Source of the DNA: Dehalococcoidia bacterium | Lineage (GTDB): Bacteria > Chloroflexota > Dehalococcoidia > Dehalococcoidales > UBA3254 | NCBI GenBank assembly: GCA_025361145.1 | Contig: JANYAV010000014.1 | Location: 1-64,000 of the forward strand | Direction: 5' to 3' | Length of the DNA: 64,000 nucleotides | The notes under the pieces: model-generated | The model's input: the letters and a program-made list of their open reading frames with translations, nothing else | Databases searched by the model: none | What the model was told of the DNA's origin: nothing | Translations under genes and position numbers: made by a program | Shown here: piece after piece, positions 43,366 through 51,925 of the stretch | Position numbering within the stretch: the stretch's first letter is position 1 | Layout of the letters: each line of letters opens with the position of its first letter

Positions 43366-44046
43366 ATGGATTCGGAAAAGATTCAAGTCTATATAATAAG
43401 TCAGCAATCGTTGTTCAGACAGGGTATTCAGCACTCTCTGTCTAATATGCCAGATATTATAGTATCCGGTACTGTTGACATTAGCGATAGTGTCCTGAAT
43501 GTCGTGGATAATCTACCTCCGGATGTAGTACTTCTCGACATAGATGGATCTGCTGAAGCGGGTCTTACACTAGCTAAAAAGATCAAGCAGCATGCCCCCA
43601 GCGTCGCCATTGTAGTTTTGGCCTCTAATCCTAACGATGAACAGCTATTTGAAGTCTTAAAAGGCCAGGCTGCATCCTACCTTAGCAAGGAGAGTACGGC
43701 TGATCAGCTGTTAGATACTATCCGTCGCGTTGCCCATGGCGAGCATCCCATTAACGAAAGTTTGACTACTCGCCCTAAATTAGCAGAACAAGTACTGCTG
43801 CAGTTCCAGGAGCTTTCCAGAAGGTCGGTAGCTGAGGCAGTAATCTCGCCTCTAACTCCGCGAGAGATGGAAATTTTAAAATATATCGGTATGGGTTATT
43901 TAAATAAGCAGATAGCTGCTGAACTAAGTATCAGCGAGCAAACCATAAAGAACCATGTCACCTCTATACTAAGGAAATTGAATGCTAACGCTCGGACAGA
44001 AGCCGTGGTTTTGGCAATTAAGCAGGGTCTAATTACGATAAACTAA
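43366..44046 (+). CDS. LuxR/NarL-type regulator with altered receiver
   Basis: The 226-residue protein has an N-terminal receiver-like domain (1-125) and a C-terminal GerE helix-turn-helix (LTPREMEILKYIGMGYLNKQIAAELSISEQTIKNH). The receiver keeps the phospho-acceptor Asp58 (VVLLDIDG) and the Lys in YLSKES. The usual acidic pair near residue 12 is replaced by Ser-Gln (IISQQS). Without these Mg-binding acids phosphorylation is doubtful. It may act without phosphate or by small-molecule or partner control. The ATG follows GGAGG. It sits downstream of the c-di-GMP protein. Confidence 0.87.
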   Translation: MDSEKIQVYIISQQSLFRQGIQHSLSNMPDIIVSGTVDISDSVLNVVDNLPPDVVLLDIDGSAEAGLTLAKKIKQHAPSVAIVVLASNPNDEQLFEVLKGQAASYLSKESTADQLLDTIRRVAHGEHPINESLTTRPKLAEQVLLQFQELSRRSVAEAVISPLTPREMEILKYIGMGYLNKQIAAELSISEQTIKNHVTSILRKLNANARTEAVVLAIKQGLITIN

Positions 44047-44056
44047 TTACCATTAA

Positions 44057-44092
44057 TAAAAAGCCTGCTCTTATTTTGAGCAGGCTTTTTAT
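44057..44092 (+). terminator. Intrinsic terminator after the LuxR-type gene
   Basis: AAAAAGCCTGCTC pairs with GAGCAGGCTTTTT around a TTATTTT loop, followed by further T; it can work in both directions. Confidence 0.85.
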
Positions 44093-44115
44093 TTTACAGT
44101 GGAATATAAGTGAAC

Positions 44116-44214
44116 TTACTTAAAATTGGGCATAAAGGCAAACAATAAACTCACAATGATGATTAAAGCAAAGACAATATAAATAAAATAGGCGAATCCA
44201 CCAGTAATCTTCAT
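44116..44214 (-). CDS. Small membrane peptide (32 aa)
   Basis: A 33-codon minus-strand frame starting MKITGGFAYF encodes one hydrophobic helix (about 8-28) ending in MPNFK. It is typical of single-pass micropeptides. It is bounded by the bidirectional terminator at 44057-44092. No convincing ribosome site is seen (only AAGG too far upstream), so expression is uncertain. Confidence 0.4.
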   Translation of the reverse strand: MKITGGFAYFIYIVFALIIIVSLLFAFMPNFK

Positions 44215-44427
44215 CGAATCTAAAACCTTATATAAATTTATTCTTTGAGTATATATTACACCTGAGTAAACGACATTGTTTTTGGGCTCTTTTAAATAAT
44301 ATCATAATACGCGTTCAGAAATTGTAAATTAGATTGTATTATGCTATATCTTGACTAGCCAAGCGCCAGGGGTGCATATGGCTGGGAGACATCCTCCGAT
44401 TCTTTTATTAAATTCCAGGAGAGCGAT

Positions 44428-45606
44428 TTGCTGGATGTAGCAGTTGTTGGCGCTGGTCCAATTGGCAGCCGGGCGGCTTACCGTCTGGCACAAATGGGCT
44501 ACAGTGTAACCGTGTTAGAAAAGAGACCCTGCGCCGGTTTGAAAAACTGCTGTACAGGAATCATTAGTCAGGAATGTATTACCAAATTTAATATACCCCC
44601 AAATGTAATTTATCGCCAGGTAAGTTCGGCTAAGTTATTTTCCCCCTCCGGCCATTTTATAAAAATAAGCCAACCGCAGGCACAGGCATCAGTAGTTAAT
44701 CGTTCTGCGTTTGACCTTCATTTAGCCGAAAAGGCTAGAAAACAAGGCGTTCGCTACCTTTTTAATACTAGCGTAGAATACCTGGAAAGCCAAAGAGAAA
44801 AAGTGGTATTGTCCTGTAAAAGCGAAGAAGGGACATCAACACTCGAGGCTCGAACAACAATATTGGCTTGCGGATTCAATACTGCGCTAGTCAGCAAGAT
44901 CGGATTGGGGCAATGCCGCTATTTTACCACTGGTGTGCAAGCTGAAGTTCAAGTCAAAGAGCTGAAGGAGATCGAGATATTTTTCGGTAACCGAATAGCC
45001 CCGGGTTTTTTTGCCTGGCTAGTTCCCACCCATGACGATCAGGTACTGGCCGGTATGATGACTAATCACGCCGGAGGAGCTTTCCTGAAAAAGTGGATCT
45101 CGGAGCTAGTGGATCAGAAAAGAATAGAGCCTGGTATTCATAATATCTGTTATGCGGGAATTCCGATATATCCTCTAAAACGGACCTATGGGGACCGTCT
45201 ATTGGTGATAGGGGATGCGGCAGGCCAGGTTAAACCTACAACTGGCGGAGGGATATATTTCGGATTACTATGCGCCGATATCGCGGCGGATACTTTACAT
45301 AAATGTTTTACTGCTGATAAATTTACAGCTAATAATCTTTCGCCTTATCAGCATGAATGGCATAAAATCTTAAGAAAGGAATTAAGAACAGAGTATTTAG
45401 CCAGACGGATGTACCAAAATTTAAGCGATGCTAGATTAGACAAAATATTTGCAATGGCTAAATCAGGTAAATGGGCGGATAGAATCATAGCTAAAAACAG
45501 AATAGCTTTTGATTGGCACGGAAAAGTTTTGTTCCGCCTGATCTGGACAGGCCTATTTTCGATAATATTAGATAAAATACGTTTGGTTTTTAGGAATAAT
45601 AAATAG
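44428..45606 (+). CDS. Geranylgeranyl reductase family FAD-dependent oxidoreductase
   Basis: The 392-residue flavoprotein has FAD motif VGAGPIGSRAAYRLA at the N-terminus, EKRPCAGLKNCCTG, and the family hallmark GDAAGQVKPTTGGGIYFG near 273. Members reduce isoprenoid double bonds in chlorophyll, menaquinone or archaeal lipids, but many are uncharacterised. The C-terminal 80 residues are basic and amphipathic and may attach to the membrane. TTG start with AGGAG seven bases upstream. TatD follows after 74 bases. Confidence 0.85.
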   Translation: MLDVAVVGAGPIGSRAAYRLAQMGYSVTVLEKRPCAGLKNCCTGIISQECITKFNIPPNVIYRQVSSAKLFSPSGHFIKISQPQAQASVVNRSAFDLHLAEKARKQGVRYLFNTSVEYLESQREKVVLSCKSEEGTSTLEARTTILACGFNTALVSKIGLGQCRYFTTGVQAEVQVKELKEIEIFFGNRIAPGFFAWLVPTHDDQVLAGMMTNHAGGAFLKKWISELVDQKRIEPGIHNICYAGIPIYPLKRTYGDRLLVIGDAAGQVKPTTGGGIYFGLLCADIAADTLHKCFTADKFTANNLSPYQHEWHKILRKELRTEYLARRMYQNLSDARLDKIFAMAKSGKWADRIIAKNRIAFDWHGKVLFRLIWTGLFSIILDKIRLVFRNNK

Positions 45607-45680
45607 GCAAACATTCAAGTGTTAGGCAAATGCTCTGTTTGTAAGGCTTAGATAAGAACTATATTTGAAAGGAATTTACT

Positions 45681-46472
45681 TTGGAATTAAACGTTGTAGA
45701 TACCCATTCTCATCTGGATATGCCGGAATTTGCTATAGACCGAGAAGGTGTAATTAAAAGAGCCGGACAAGCCGGAGTTAAAACGATTGTAACTATCGGT
45801 ATCGATCTTAAATCCAGCCAGGAAGCGATCCAATTAGCTCGGAGTTATCCCGGTGTTTATGCCGCAGTGGGTATACATCCACATAATGCCGAGGGTGTAA
45901 CTGAAATGGATATTACTCAACTGCAAACCATGACAAAAAAATCCAGGGTAGTAGCTCTGGGTGAGATGGGATTAGATTATTTTCGCAATATATCCCCCAA
46001 AGAAGCACAATTAAAAGTTTTTAACTGGCAACTTGAGCTGGCTAATATGACCTCACTGCCAATCATAATACATTGCAGAGAGGCTCTCTCTGATATGCTG
46101 GAAATACTGGTGAAATGGTCAGCCAAGTCGGCTCTTAAGGGACCAAAGGGGATTATCCACTGCTTCAGCGGAGATTTGGCGACTGTAAAAACTTATGTAA
46201 ATATGGGCTTTTACTTAGCTCTCGGTGGATATATCAGTTATCCATCTTCAGCCTCATTCAGAGAAGTTATTCGTGAAATTCCACTGAAGAATCTGGTATT
46301 GGAGACAGATTGTCCTTTTCTGCCTCCCCAGCGATACAGGGGTCAGCGCAATGAACCGGCTTATACCTTATCAACACTTCAGTTACTAGCGAATATAAAA
46401 GGACTGTCAATCGAAGAAGTAGCGCAAACGACTACTACCAATGCACTGGAGGTTTTTAAAATTTCTTCTTGA
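45681..46472 (+). CDS. tatD: TatD-family metal-dependent DNase
   Basis: The 263-residue TIM-barrel hydrolase has the HxH metal motif in DTHSHLD at residue 8-12. Further ligands are in GEMGLDYFR (Glu), IIHCREA (His), HCFSG (His) and LETDCPFLPP (Asp). TatD acts as a 3'-5' nuclease in DNA repair or D-tRNA processing. It starts at TTG with AAAGGAA upstream. This is the common bacterial position near tmk and methionyl-tRNA synthetase, although metG is not in view. Confidence 0.92.
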   Translation: MELNVVDTHSHLDMPEFAIDREGVIKRAGQAGVKTIVTIGIDLKSSQEAIQLARSYPGVYAAVGIHPHNAEGVTEMDITQLQTMTKKSRVVALGEMGLDYFRNISPKEAQLKVFNWQLELANMTSLPIIIHCREALSDMLEILVKWSAKSALKGPKGIIHCFSGDLATVKTYVNMGFYLALGGYISYPSSASFREVIREIPLKNLVLETDCPFLPPQRYRGQRNEPAYTLSTLQLLANIKGLSIEEVAQTTTTNALEVFKISS

Positions 46473-46629
46473 GGATAGTGTTAGGTTATTCAGCATTCTT
46501 CAGGATTTGGCTGAGTGTTGGTTATAAAAATATATTTCAATTAAATCAGGTTTGATAAACCCTTGCATCCATAGTAGAATTAACTCTGAAAAGAGAAATT
46601 ACAATTTAATAAAAAAGGATTGATTCAAT

Positions 46630-47511
46630 ATGGAAAGTGGGACGTGGAAAGTTAAGACTGGTTTGGCTCAGATGTTGAAGGGCGGCGTCATTATGGATGT
46701 GGTCAATGCTGACCAGGCCAAAATCGCTGAAGAAGCCGGGGCATGTGCGGTCATGGCGCTCGAAAGAGTTCCCGCCGATATCCGGGCAGATGGCGGAGTA
46801 GCCCGCATGGCTGACCTTGAAATAGTAAAAAAAATCATGCAGTCGGTTTCTATTCCTGTAATGGCCAAGTGCCGCATAGGGCATTTTGTGGAAGCTCGTG
46901 TATTGGAAGCTCTCGGTGTAGATTTTATTGATGAATCTGAGGTATTGACACCGGCTGATGAAAGCTATCATGTTTGGAAGCAAGACTTCACAGTCCCTTT
47001 TGTTTGCGGCTGTCGCGACCTGGGAGAAGCATTACGCCGTATTGGTGAAGGCGCCGCCATGATCCGCACCAAGGGCGAAGCCGGAACAGGCAATATTGTT
47101 GAAGCTGTCAGACACATGCGCACAGTGCAAGACGCCATACGCAAACTAATTAATATGCCTCAGGAAGAGCTGATGTCATATGCCAAAGAAATCGGGGCGC
47201 CCTTTAACCTAGTCCAAGAAGTATATAAAACGGGTAAACTTCCTGTGGTCAATTTTGCTGCGGGGGGCATAGCTACTCCATCTGACGCTTCTTTGATGAT
47301 GCACCTTGGAGCTGAAGGTGTTTTCGTGGGCTCTGGTATATTTAAGTCCGATAAACCATCTGTATTGGCTAAAGCTATCGTTAAAGCGACTACTCATTAT
47401 AAAGAATATAAAATTATTGCTAAAGTCTCTCAAGGACTGGGTAAGGCAATGCCCGGTAAAGATATCAAACAAATCCCAGAAAATGAGCTTTTGGCCAAGA
47501 GGGGCTGGTAA
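46630..47511 (+). CDS. pdxS: Pyridoxal 5'-phosphate synthase, PdxS subunit
   Basis: PdxS makes PLP from ribose 5-phosphate, glyceraldehyde 3-phosphate and ammonia. The 293-residue barrel shows [28 protein letters not shown] (catalytic Lys), [26 protein letters not shown] and [10 protein letters not shown]. It is among the most conserved bacterial proteins and all landmarks are intact. The glutaminase partner PdxT is not adjacent. An AAAGGA site lies about 11 bases upstream. Confidence 0.95.
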   Translation: MESGTWKVKTGLAQMLKGGVIMDVVNADQAKIAEEAGACAVMALERVPADIRADGGVARMADLEIVKKIMQSVSIPVMAKCRIGHFVEARVLEALGVDFIDESEVLTPADESYHVWKQDFTVPFVCGCRDLGEALRRIGEGAAMIRTKGEAGTGNIVEAVRHMRTVQDAIRKLINMPQEELMSYAKEIGAPFNLVQEVYKTGKLPVVNFAAGGIATPSDASLMMHLGAEGVFVGSGIFKSDKPSVLAKAIVKATTHYKEYKIIAKVSQGLGKAMPGKDIKQIPENELLAKRGW

Positions 47512-47526
47512 GCAAGGGGGGATATT

Positions 47527-49050
47527 TTGCAGAAGGTAATAACCGATGACCTGAACTCCTTACTGGATATTCTACCTGAACACATACGTCGACCCTTAAG
47601 CGAGCAGCCAGATATCAGCGAACTGGTTGAAGTTATACTTGATCTGGGCAGAAAGCCTGAAGCCCGCTTTTTTAATCGTGAAATCACCATCATTCCTCAG
47701 GACATCTCCGAACTTGATCTGGAATATACTATTCATCGGGTAAGTGTTTTTGGTGCGGATAATCGTGCCGGCATCGAACGTACTCTTCACAGAATTTCTG
47801 CAATTCGCAATCGTAAAGGCACTGTGGTAGGTTTGACCTGTCGTGTGGGACGGGCTATCTATGGGACCATTAGCATCATTCAAGATCTGGTGGAATCCGG
47901 GAAGAGCGTTTTATTGATGGGTCGACCAGGTGTCGGGAAAACTACCATGCTGCGTGAAATTGCCCGTGTATTGGCGGATGATATTAGAAAAAGGGTAGTA
48001 ATCGTAGACACCTCTAATGAAATCGCAGGAGACGGGGATATCCCTCATCCTGGCATAGGACGCGCGCGCCGTATGCAAGTGCCTACACCTTCTTTGCAAC
48101 ACGATGTAATGATTGAAGCAGTGGAAAACCATATGCCGCAGGTCATTGTGATAGATGAAATCGGTACAGAACTGGAAGCCCGGGCAGCTCGTACTATTGC
48201 TGAACGCGGGGTACAATTGATCGGTACCGCTCATGGTAATACTCTGGAGAATTTGGTAGTAAATCCCACTCTCTCCGATCTTATTGGTGGTATTCAAACT
48301 GTTACCCTAAGCGACGAAGAAGCGAAAAGGCGCGGCACTCAGAAGTCAATACTAGAACGCATGTCGCCACCAACTTTTAATATTTTGGTTGAAATACAGG
48401 AGAGGGACAAAGTAGCTGTCCACACCGACGTAACTGAAGCGGTAGATTCATTATTACGGGGGCAACCTCTGGATAGTGAAATTCGCTGGCAAGACGAAAA
48501 AGGTGAACTACAAATCGCCAAAGAAAAACCGGCTGGATTGGAGACAACTACAGCGCCTAAAGCTAAAAAGATTAAAGAAGATAAAAAACCCCGTCTATAC
48601 CTTTTCGGTGTAAATAAGAGCAGATTGGAACAAATTGCCAAAGAGATGCATTTGGTGCTGGATATAGTAAGCAACGCCAACATGTCCAATATTTTTATTA
48701 CATCCAAGGCCTATTATCGAAACCGTCCACAGAAGATCCAGGATGCTGAGGCGGCCAACATCCCTATCCATGTATTAAAGAGCAATGCTCCTAACCAGAT
48801 ACGACAACTGCTTGATTCGATCTATACTACTGATGGTCAAAAAGACCCGGTATCCGAGGCTATGCAAGAGGTTCAAACCGCTATAAATCAAGTGATGAAA
48901 GGAGATCCGGTGGTGGAACTCAGACCGCAAGGAGCCTATATACGCCGTTTACAGCACCTGGTGGCAGAACAAAACAATTATTTTTCAGATAGTACCGGCA
49001 AAGAAACGGATCGGCATGTCAGAATTTATCGTCGTGGAATGAAGGGTTAG
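47527..49050 (+). CDS. R3H-domain SpoIIIAA-like AAA ATPase
   Basis: The 507-residue protein has an N-terminal alpha/beta part, a RecA/AAA-type ATPase with Walker [11 protein letters not shown] near 137, Walker B VIVIDEIG near 205 and [12 protein letters not shown], and a C-terminal R3H nucleic-acid-binding region near 460-507. It matches the cyanobacterial/plastid ycf45 family and resembles SpoIIIAA. Function is unknown; RNA or DNA remodelling is plausible. TTG start behind GGGGGGATATT. It is between pdxS and tmk, with a 15-base gap and a one-base gap to its neighbours. Confidence 0.85.
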   Translation: MQKVITDDLNSLLDILPEHIRRPLSEQPDISELVEVILDLGRKPEARFFNREITIIPQDISELDLEYTIHRVSVFGADNRAGIERTLHRISAIRNRKGTVVGLTCRVGRAIYGTISIIQDLVESGKSVLLMGRPGVGKTTMLREIARVLADDIRKRVVIVDTSNEIAGDGDIPHPGIGRARRMQVPTPSLQHDVMIEAVENHMPQVIVIDEIGTELEARAARTIAERGVQLIGTAHGNTLENLVVNPTLSDLIGGIQTVTLSDEEAKRRGTQKSILERMSPPTFNILVEIQERDKVAVHTDVTEAVDSLLRGQPLDSEIRWQDEKGELQIAKEKPAGLETTTAPKAKKIKEDKKPRLYLFGVNKSRLEQIAKEMHLVLDIVSNANMSNIFITSKAYYRNRPQKIQDAEAANIPIHVLKSNAPNQIRQLLDSIYTTDGQKDPVSEAMQEVQTAINQVMKGDPVVELRPQGAYIRRLQHLVAEQNNYFSDSTGKETDRHVRIYRRGMKG

Positions 49051-49051
49051 G

Positions 49052-49672
49052 ATGAAACTATTTGTCACGTTTGAGGGTGGCGAAGGTTGCGGGAAAACCT
49101 TGCAGTCCAAAAATCTTTACCTTAAGATGGTAAAACTGGCGATGCCGGCGATATTAATTCATGAACCTGGAGGTACTCCTCTGGGAGAAAAAATACGTCA
49201 TTTATTGAAAAAGTCATGCGATATCCCGATATCCTCACTGAGTGAACTTTTGCTCTTCAATGCATCGCGCAGTCAAATTGTTGCGGATGTAATTTTACCC
49301 GCATTAGAAGAAGAGAAAATAGTTATTTGCGATAGGTTTTCTGATTCCACTGTAGCTTATCAAAGTTTCGCCCGAGGCTTAGATATTAGCACTGTTGAGC
49401 ACGTGAACGGTATAGCCTGCCAGGGAGTGATACCAGATGTCACTTTTCTGCTGGATGTACCCCCAGAGATTGGTTTAGCGCGTAAGAGGGCCGGTGCTAA
49501 TGACCGATTCGAACAAGAAGATTTGGATTTTCATCACAGGGTTAGGGAAGGATTTCTCAAAATGGCAAAACAACGCCCACGCCGCTGGGTTATTATAGAT
49601 GCCACATTACCTGTAAAAGAAATTAGGGAAATAATCTGGAAGCGGGTGAGCCGAGAAATAGAAAAGGCCTGA
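49052..49672 (+). CDS. tmk: Thymidylate kinase
   Basis: Tmk phosphorylates dTMP to dTDP. The 206-residue protein has the P-loop FEGGEGCGKT at residues 6-15, the DRFSDSTVAYQ motif (DRx) near 91, and the LID region RKRAGANDRFE near 148. It starts one base after the upstream stop, so translation is coupled. An intrinsic terminator overlaps its stop codon. Confidence 0.93.
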   Translation: MKLFVTFEGGEGCGKTLQSKNLYLKMVKLAMPAILIHEPGGTPLGEKIRHLLKKSCDIPISSLSELLLFNASRSQIVADVILPALEEEKIVICDRFSDSTVAYQSFARGLDISTVEHVNGIACQGVIPDVTFLLDVPPEIGLARKRAGANDRFEQEDLDFHHRVREGFLKMAKQRPRRWVIIDATLPVKEIREIIWKRVSREIEKA

Positions 49673-49695
49673 ACTTAACAAGTTCAGGCCTTTTA
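49662..49695 (+). terminator. Intrinsic terminator after tmk
   Basis: AAAAGGCCTGAACTT pairs with AAGTTCAGGCCTTTT around AAC, with T residues on both ends. It overlaps the tmk stop codon and may work for both strands. Confidence 0.85.
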
Positions 49696-49711
49696 TTAAT
49701 AAAGTAAAATA

Positions 49712-50098
49712 TTACTTGGGTTGATCTTTCTTTTCTTCGGTCGATTGAGCCGGAGCGGGCTTGGCATATTTCTCTGCTAAATTTCCAACAACAGGAAGTT
49801 TAAGCATTTCTCCCTTATAAGCTTTATACATCAATATTATCCAGAGAATAAAAACGATTACACCCAAAATCCCCATAATTATGCCGCCAAGTATGGGTAT
49901 CCAGCCAATTATTATCCAAAGTATGGTATAGGCACCAGAGAGAAAAATTGATTGCCAGGCATGGAAACGGACAGTTTTATTTTCCTTTTCAATTAGCAGA
50001 AATATTATTCCTGTGATCCAGCCAAATAAGTAGCATAACAAACTTGCCACATTTTCCTGCAGACCGCTGCTTGTCTTTTTTACAGGTTGTTCACTCAT
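49712..50098 (-). CDS. DUF4870 membrane protein
   Basis: The 128-residue protein matches DUF4870: a short polar N-terminus, then NVASLLCYLFGWITGIIFLLIEKENKTVRFHAWQSIFL, a hydrophobic pair of helices and a C-terminal YKAYKGEMLKLPVVGNLAEKYA. Function of the family is unknown. The acidic, Pro/Ala/Gln-rich tail is cytoplasmic. AAGGAG precedes its ATG. Convergent with tmk and sharing its terminator. Confidence 0.85.
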   Translation of the reverse strand: MSEQPVKKTSSGLQENVASLLCYLFGWITGIIFLLIEKENKTVRFHAWQSIFLSGAYTILWIIIGWIPILGGIIMGILGVIVFILWIILMYKAYKGEMLKLPVVGNLAEKYAKPAPAQSTEEKKDQPK

Positions 50099-50246
50099 TT
50101 TTTCTCCTTATACTTATAAGATAAAGTTAGTTGAGTTTATCTTTTAGCGAGGCGATTGTCAAGATGCAAAGTTTAATTGGCAGGTATTATCCAGGAAACC
50201 ATTAAAAAGGAATAACAAAATAATAAAGTGGATAAAGAAGGGGCTT

Positions 50247-50320
50247 TGGCTGCCGATCCAGGGCTCGAACCTGGGCATACGGATTCAAAGTCCGCTGTGC
50301 TACCACTACACAAATCGGCA
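50247..50320 (-). tRNA. tRNA-Gln (anticodon TTG)
   Basis: Minus strand: acceptor TGCCGAT/ATCGGCA, discriminator G, encoded CCA, anticodon loop CTTTGAA (TTG), T-loop GGTTCGAGCC. First of four tRNA genes in a minus-strand cluster with 11-18 base gaps. Confidence 0.95.
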
Positions 50321-50331
50321 ATCAGCAATAC

Positions 50332-50417
50332 TGCCGAAGGTCGGGGTCGAACCGACATGAGAGTTGCCTCCCAATGGTTTTTGAGACCATCGCGTCTGCC
50401 TATTCCGCCACTCCGGC
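50332..50417 (-). tRNA. tRNA-Leu (anticodon CAA)
   Basis: Minus strand: acceptor GCCGGAG/CTTCGGC with one G-T pair, anticodon loop CTCAAAA (CAA), long variable arm of class II tRNA. CCA is not encoded, unlike the neighbouring Gln and Gly genes. Confidence 0.95.
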
Positions 50418-50431
50418 CCGAAAACTCGATT

Positions 50432-50506
50432 TGGAGCGGAAGACGAGGCTCGAACTCGCGACCTCCTCCTTGGCAAGGAGGCATTCTACCACTGAACTAC
50501 TTCCGC
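50432..50506 (-). tRNA. tRNA-Gly (anticodon GCC)
   Basis: Minus strand: acceptor GCGGAAG/CTTCCGC, discriminator T, encoded CCA, anticodon loop TTGCCAA (GCC), T-loop GTTCGAGC. Confidence 0.95.
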
Positions 50507-50514
50507 GTGAAAAG

Positions 50515-50587
<73 letters not shown>

Positions 50588-50763
50588 ATTACGCATAGAA
50601 TTATACCAATTATGCAGGCTGAACGCAACCTGAGCCGTATCAAGCGACCTGAGATTGTAATATTTATGTATTGATCAAGCCTCTATGGTCGGTTTTATGA
50701 AGATAGCGGGGAATAACAACTGTTGTGAAGGTTTATTATCAAGAAGAATAGACTGTCCAAGTT

Positions 50764-51012
50764 TTACTTATTGATTAATTCCACCTCAGTTGCCCCATAA
50801 CCACCGCTCCAGCGATCTGCCTGGTGATAAGATTTAACCAGCGCATGTGTGGAAAGATAGCGGCCGACTTCTTGTTTTAATACGCCGGTACCTTTGCCGT
50901 GGACGATTAGAGCATAATGCAACCCTGCGGAGTATATATCATGCAGGAAATCATCTATTTTGGGCAGAGCCTCATCCACTGTCATCCGATGTAAATCCAG
51001 TTCCGGTCCCAT
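50764..51012 (-). CDS. Stand-alone Smr domain protein
   Basis: The 82-residue protein is an almost bare Smr (small MutS-related) domain. ELDLHRMTVDEALPKIDDFLHD starts it and the nuclease-type loop VHGKGTGVLKQEVGRYL follows; the end GGYGATEVEL is typical. Free Smr proteins or MutS2 tails nick DNA or cleave RNA. It overlaps the 3' end of the CinA-Nudix gene by 41 bases in another frame, with AAAGGGGG before its ATG. It lacks the rest of MutS2, so it is either a naturally short protein or a relic. Confidence 0.78.
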   Translation of the reverse strand: MGPELDLHRMTVDEALPKIDDFLHDIYSAGLHYALIVHGKGTGVLKQEVGRYLSTHALVKSYHQADRWSGGYGATEVELINK

Positions 51013-51925
51013 CCAGCCCCCTTTCCGGCATTACCGAGATTAATGCTTCTTCCAAGCCAGGCACAATATCAAAATTGCCTATAACCGCCGGGTCTATCCA
51101 CTTAGATTCGGTGTGTTCCCAATCTATTTTAATGGCATCCAGACGAGAAACCTTAAAGAGATAAGGGTGCACAATCCAGCGTGTTTTGATAGATATATCC
51201 ACGATTTCAAGTGGCTGTCCCTTAACCACCATGCGAGCCTCTTTTTTAGTGAGACCGGTTTCCTCTCGAATTTCAAGCCAAGCCTGCTCGTCGGCAGGCC
51301 GGTCCATATAGCCACTGACAGTGCCCCACATATTTTTGTAGGAGCTTACCTTGTTTGAGCGTTTTAGTAACAGGATGCGATTATTAGCGCTCAAAAAACA
51401 GGTAACGACTTGTTTGATCTTAATATTCTCAGTATTGGCCCGGGGGCGTCCGTAATCCGTTAAATATTCCTTAAGCCAATTCAAACCTGCAGTCGCGGCC
51501 ATTTGCTGGTTTTGCTGCCGGCTACCGGTAAAGATATGTTTACGATTGAAAGAGCCCTCTTTAGAAGCTAAGCCAAGATAAAATAACCCAAGCGGCTTAT
51601 TTGGGGTAGCTCCGGCGGGTCCGGCAATTCCTGTATCAGAAATACAGACATCGCAACCCAGGACACGACGTCCGTTATTGGCCATCTGTTCAGCAACCTG
51701 GGGGCTCACGGCACCATATTGTTCAAGGGTTTCAGATTTTATCCCCACCAAGCTAATTTTGACGCTATTGTTATAAGAAACGATAGATCCTTTATAATAT
51801 TCCGAGCTGCCTGTAACTGAGGTTATCAGGTGGGCAATCAGACCGCCGGTGGCAGACTCTACAGTCCCCAAGGTTAGATGATGTTTATTAAGCAGGATAC
51901 CGATTTCCTTCGCAGTGTTTTCCAT
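50972..51925 (-). CDS. CinA C-terminal (NMN amidohydrolase)-Nudix fusion protein
   Basis: Residues 1-155 are a CinA-C/PncC domain, which deamidates nicotinamide mononucleotide: TVESATGGLIAHLIT, GSIVSYNNSVKI, YGAVSPQVAEQMA and DTGIAGPAGATPNKPLG. Residues 170-310 form a Nudix domain (VVTCFLSANNRILLLKRS, WGTVSGYMD). Its Nudix box GYMDRPADEQAWLEIREETGL is two residues short and has Leu where Arg is usual, though the EExGL end is intact. Both domains point to nucleotide or NAD salvage. Start ATG overlaps the stop of the radical SAM gene upstream by one base. Confidence 0.85.
   Translation of the reverse strand: MENTAKEIGILLNKHHLTLGTVESATGGLIAHLITSVTGSSEYYKGSIVSYNNSVKISLVGIKSETLEQYGAVSPQVAEQMANNGRRVLGCDVCISDTGIAGPAGATPNKPLGLFYLGLASKEGSFNRKHIFTGSRQQNQQMAATAGLNWLKEYLTDYGRPRANTENIKIKQVVTCFLSANNRILLLKRSNKVSSYKNMWGTVSGYMDRPADEQAWLEIREETGLTKKEARMVVKGQPLEIVDISIKTRWIVHPYLFKVSRLDAIKIDWEHTESKWIDPAVIGNFDIVPGLEEALISVMPERGLDGTGTGFTSDDSG

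Noticed and set aside
44345-44427. A thi-box-like stretch (caggggtgcatatggctgggaga) before the geranylgeranyl reductase family gene, suggesting a TPP riboswitch
   Set aside because: Only the first part resembles the consensus: CTGAGA is CTGGGAGA, and the second half (ACCC, GAACCTGAT) is missing. The downstream gene is not a thiamine gene.
44428-45606. Thiamine biosynthesis enzyme Thi4 as an alternative for the FAD protein
   Set aside because: The GDAAGQVKPTTGGGI motif and length match the geranylgeranyl reductase family and no Thi4 catalytic signature is seen.
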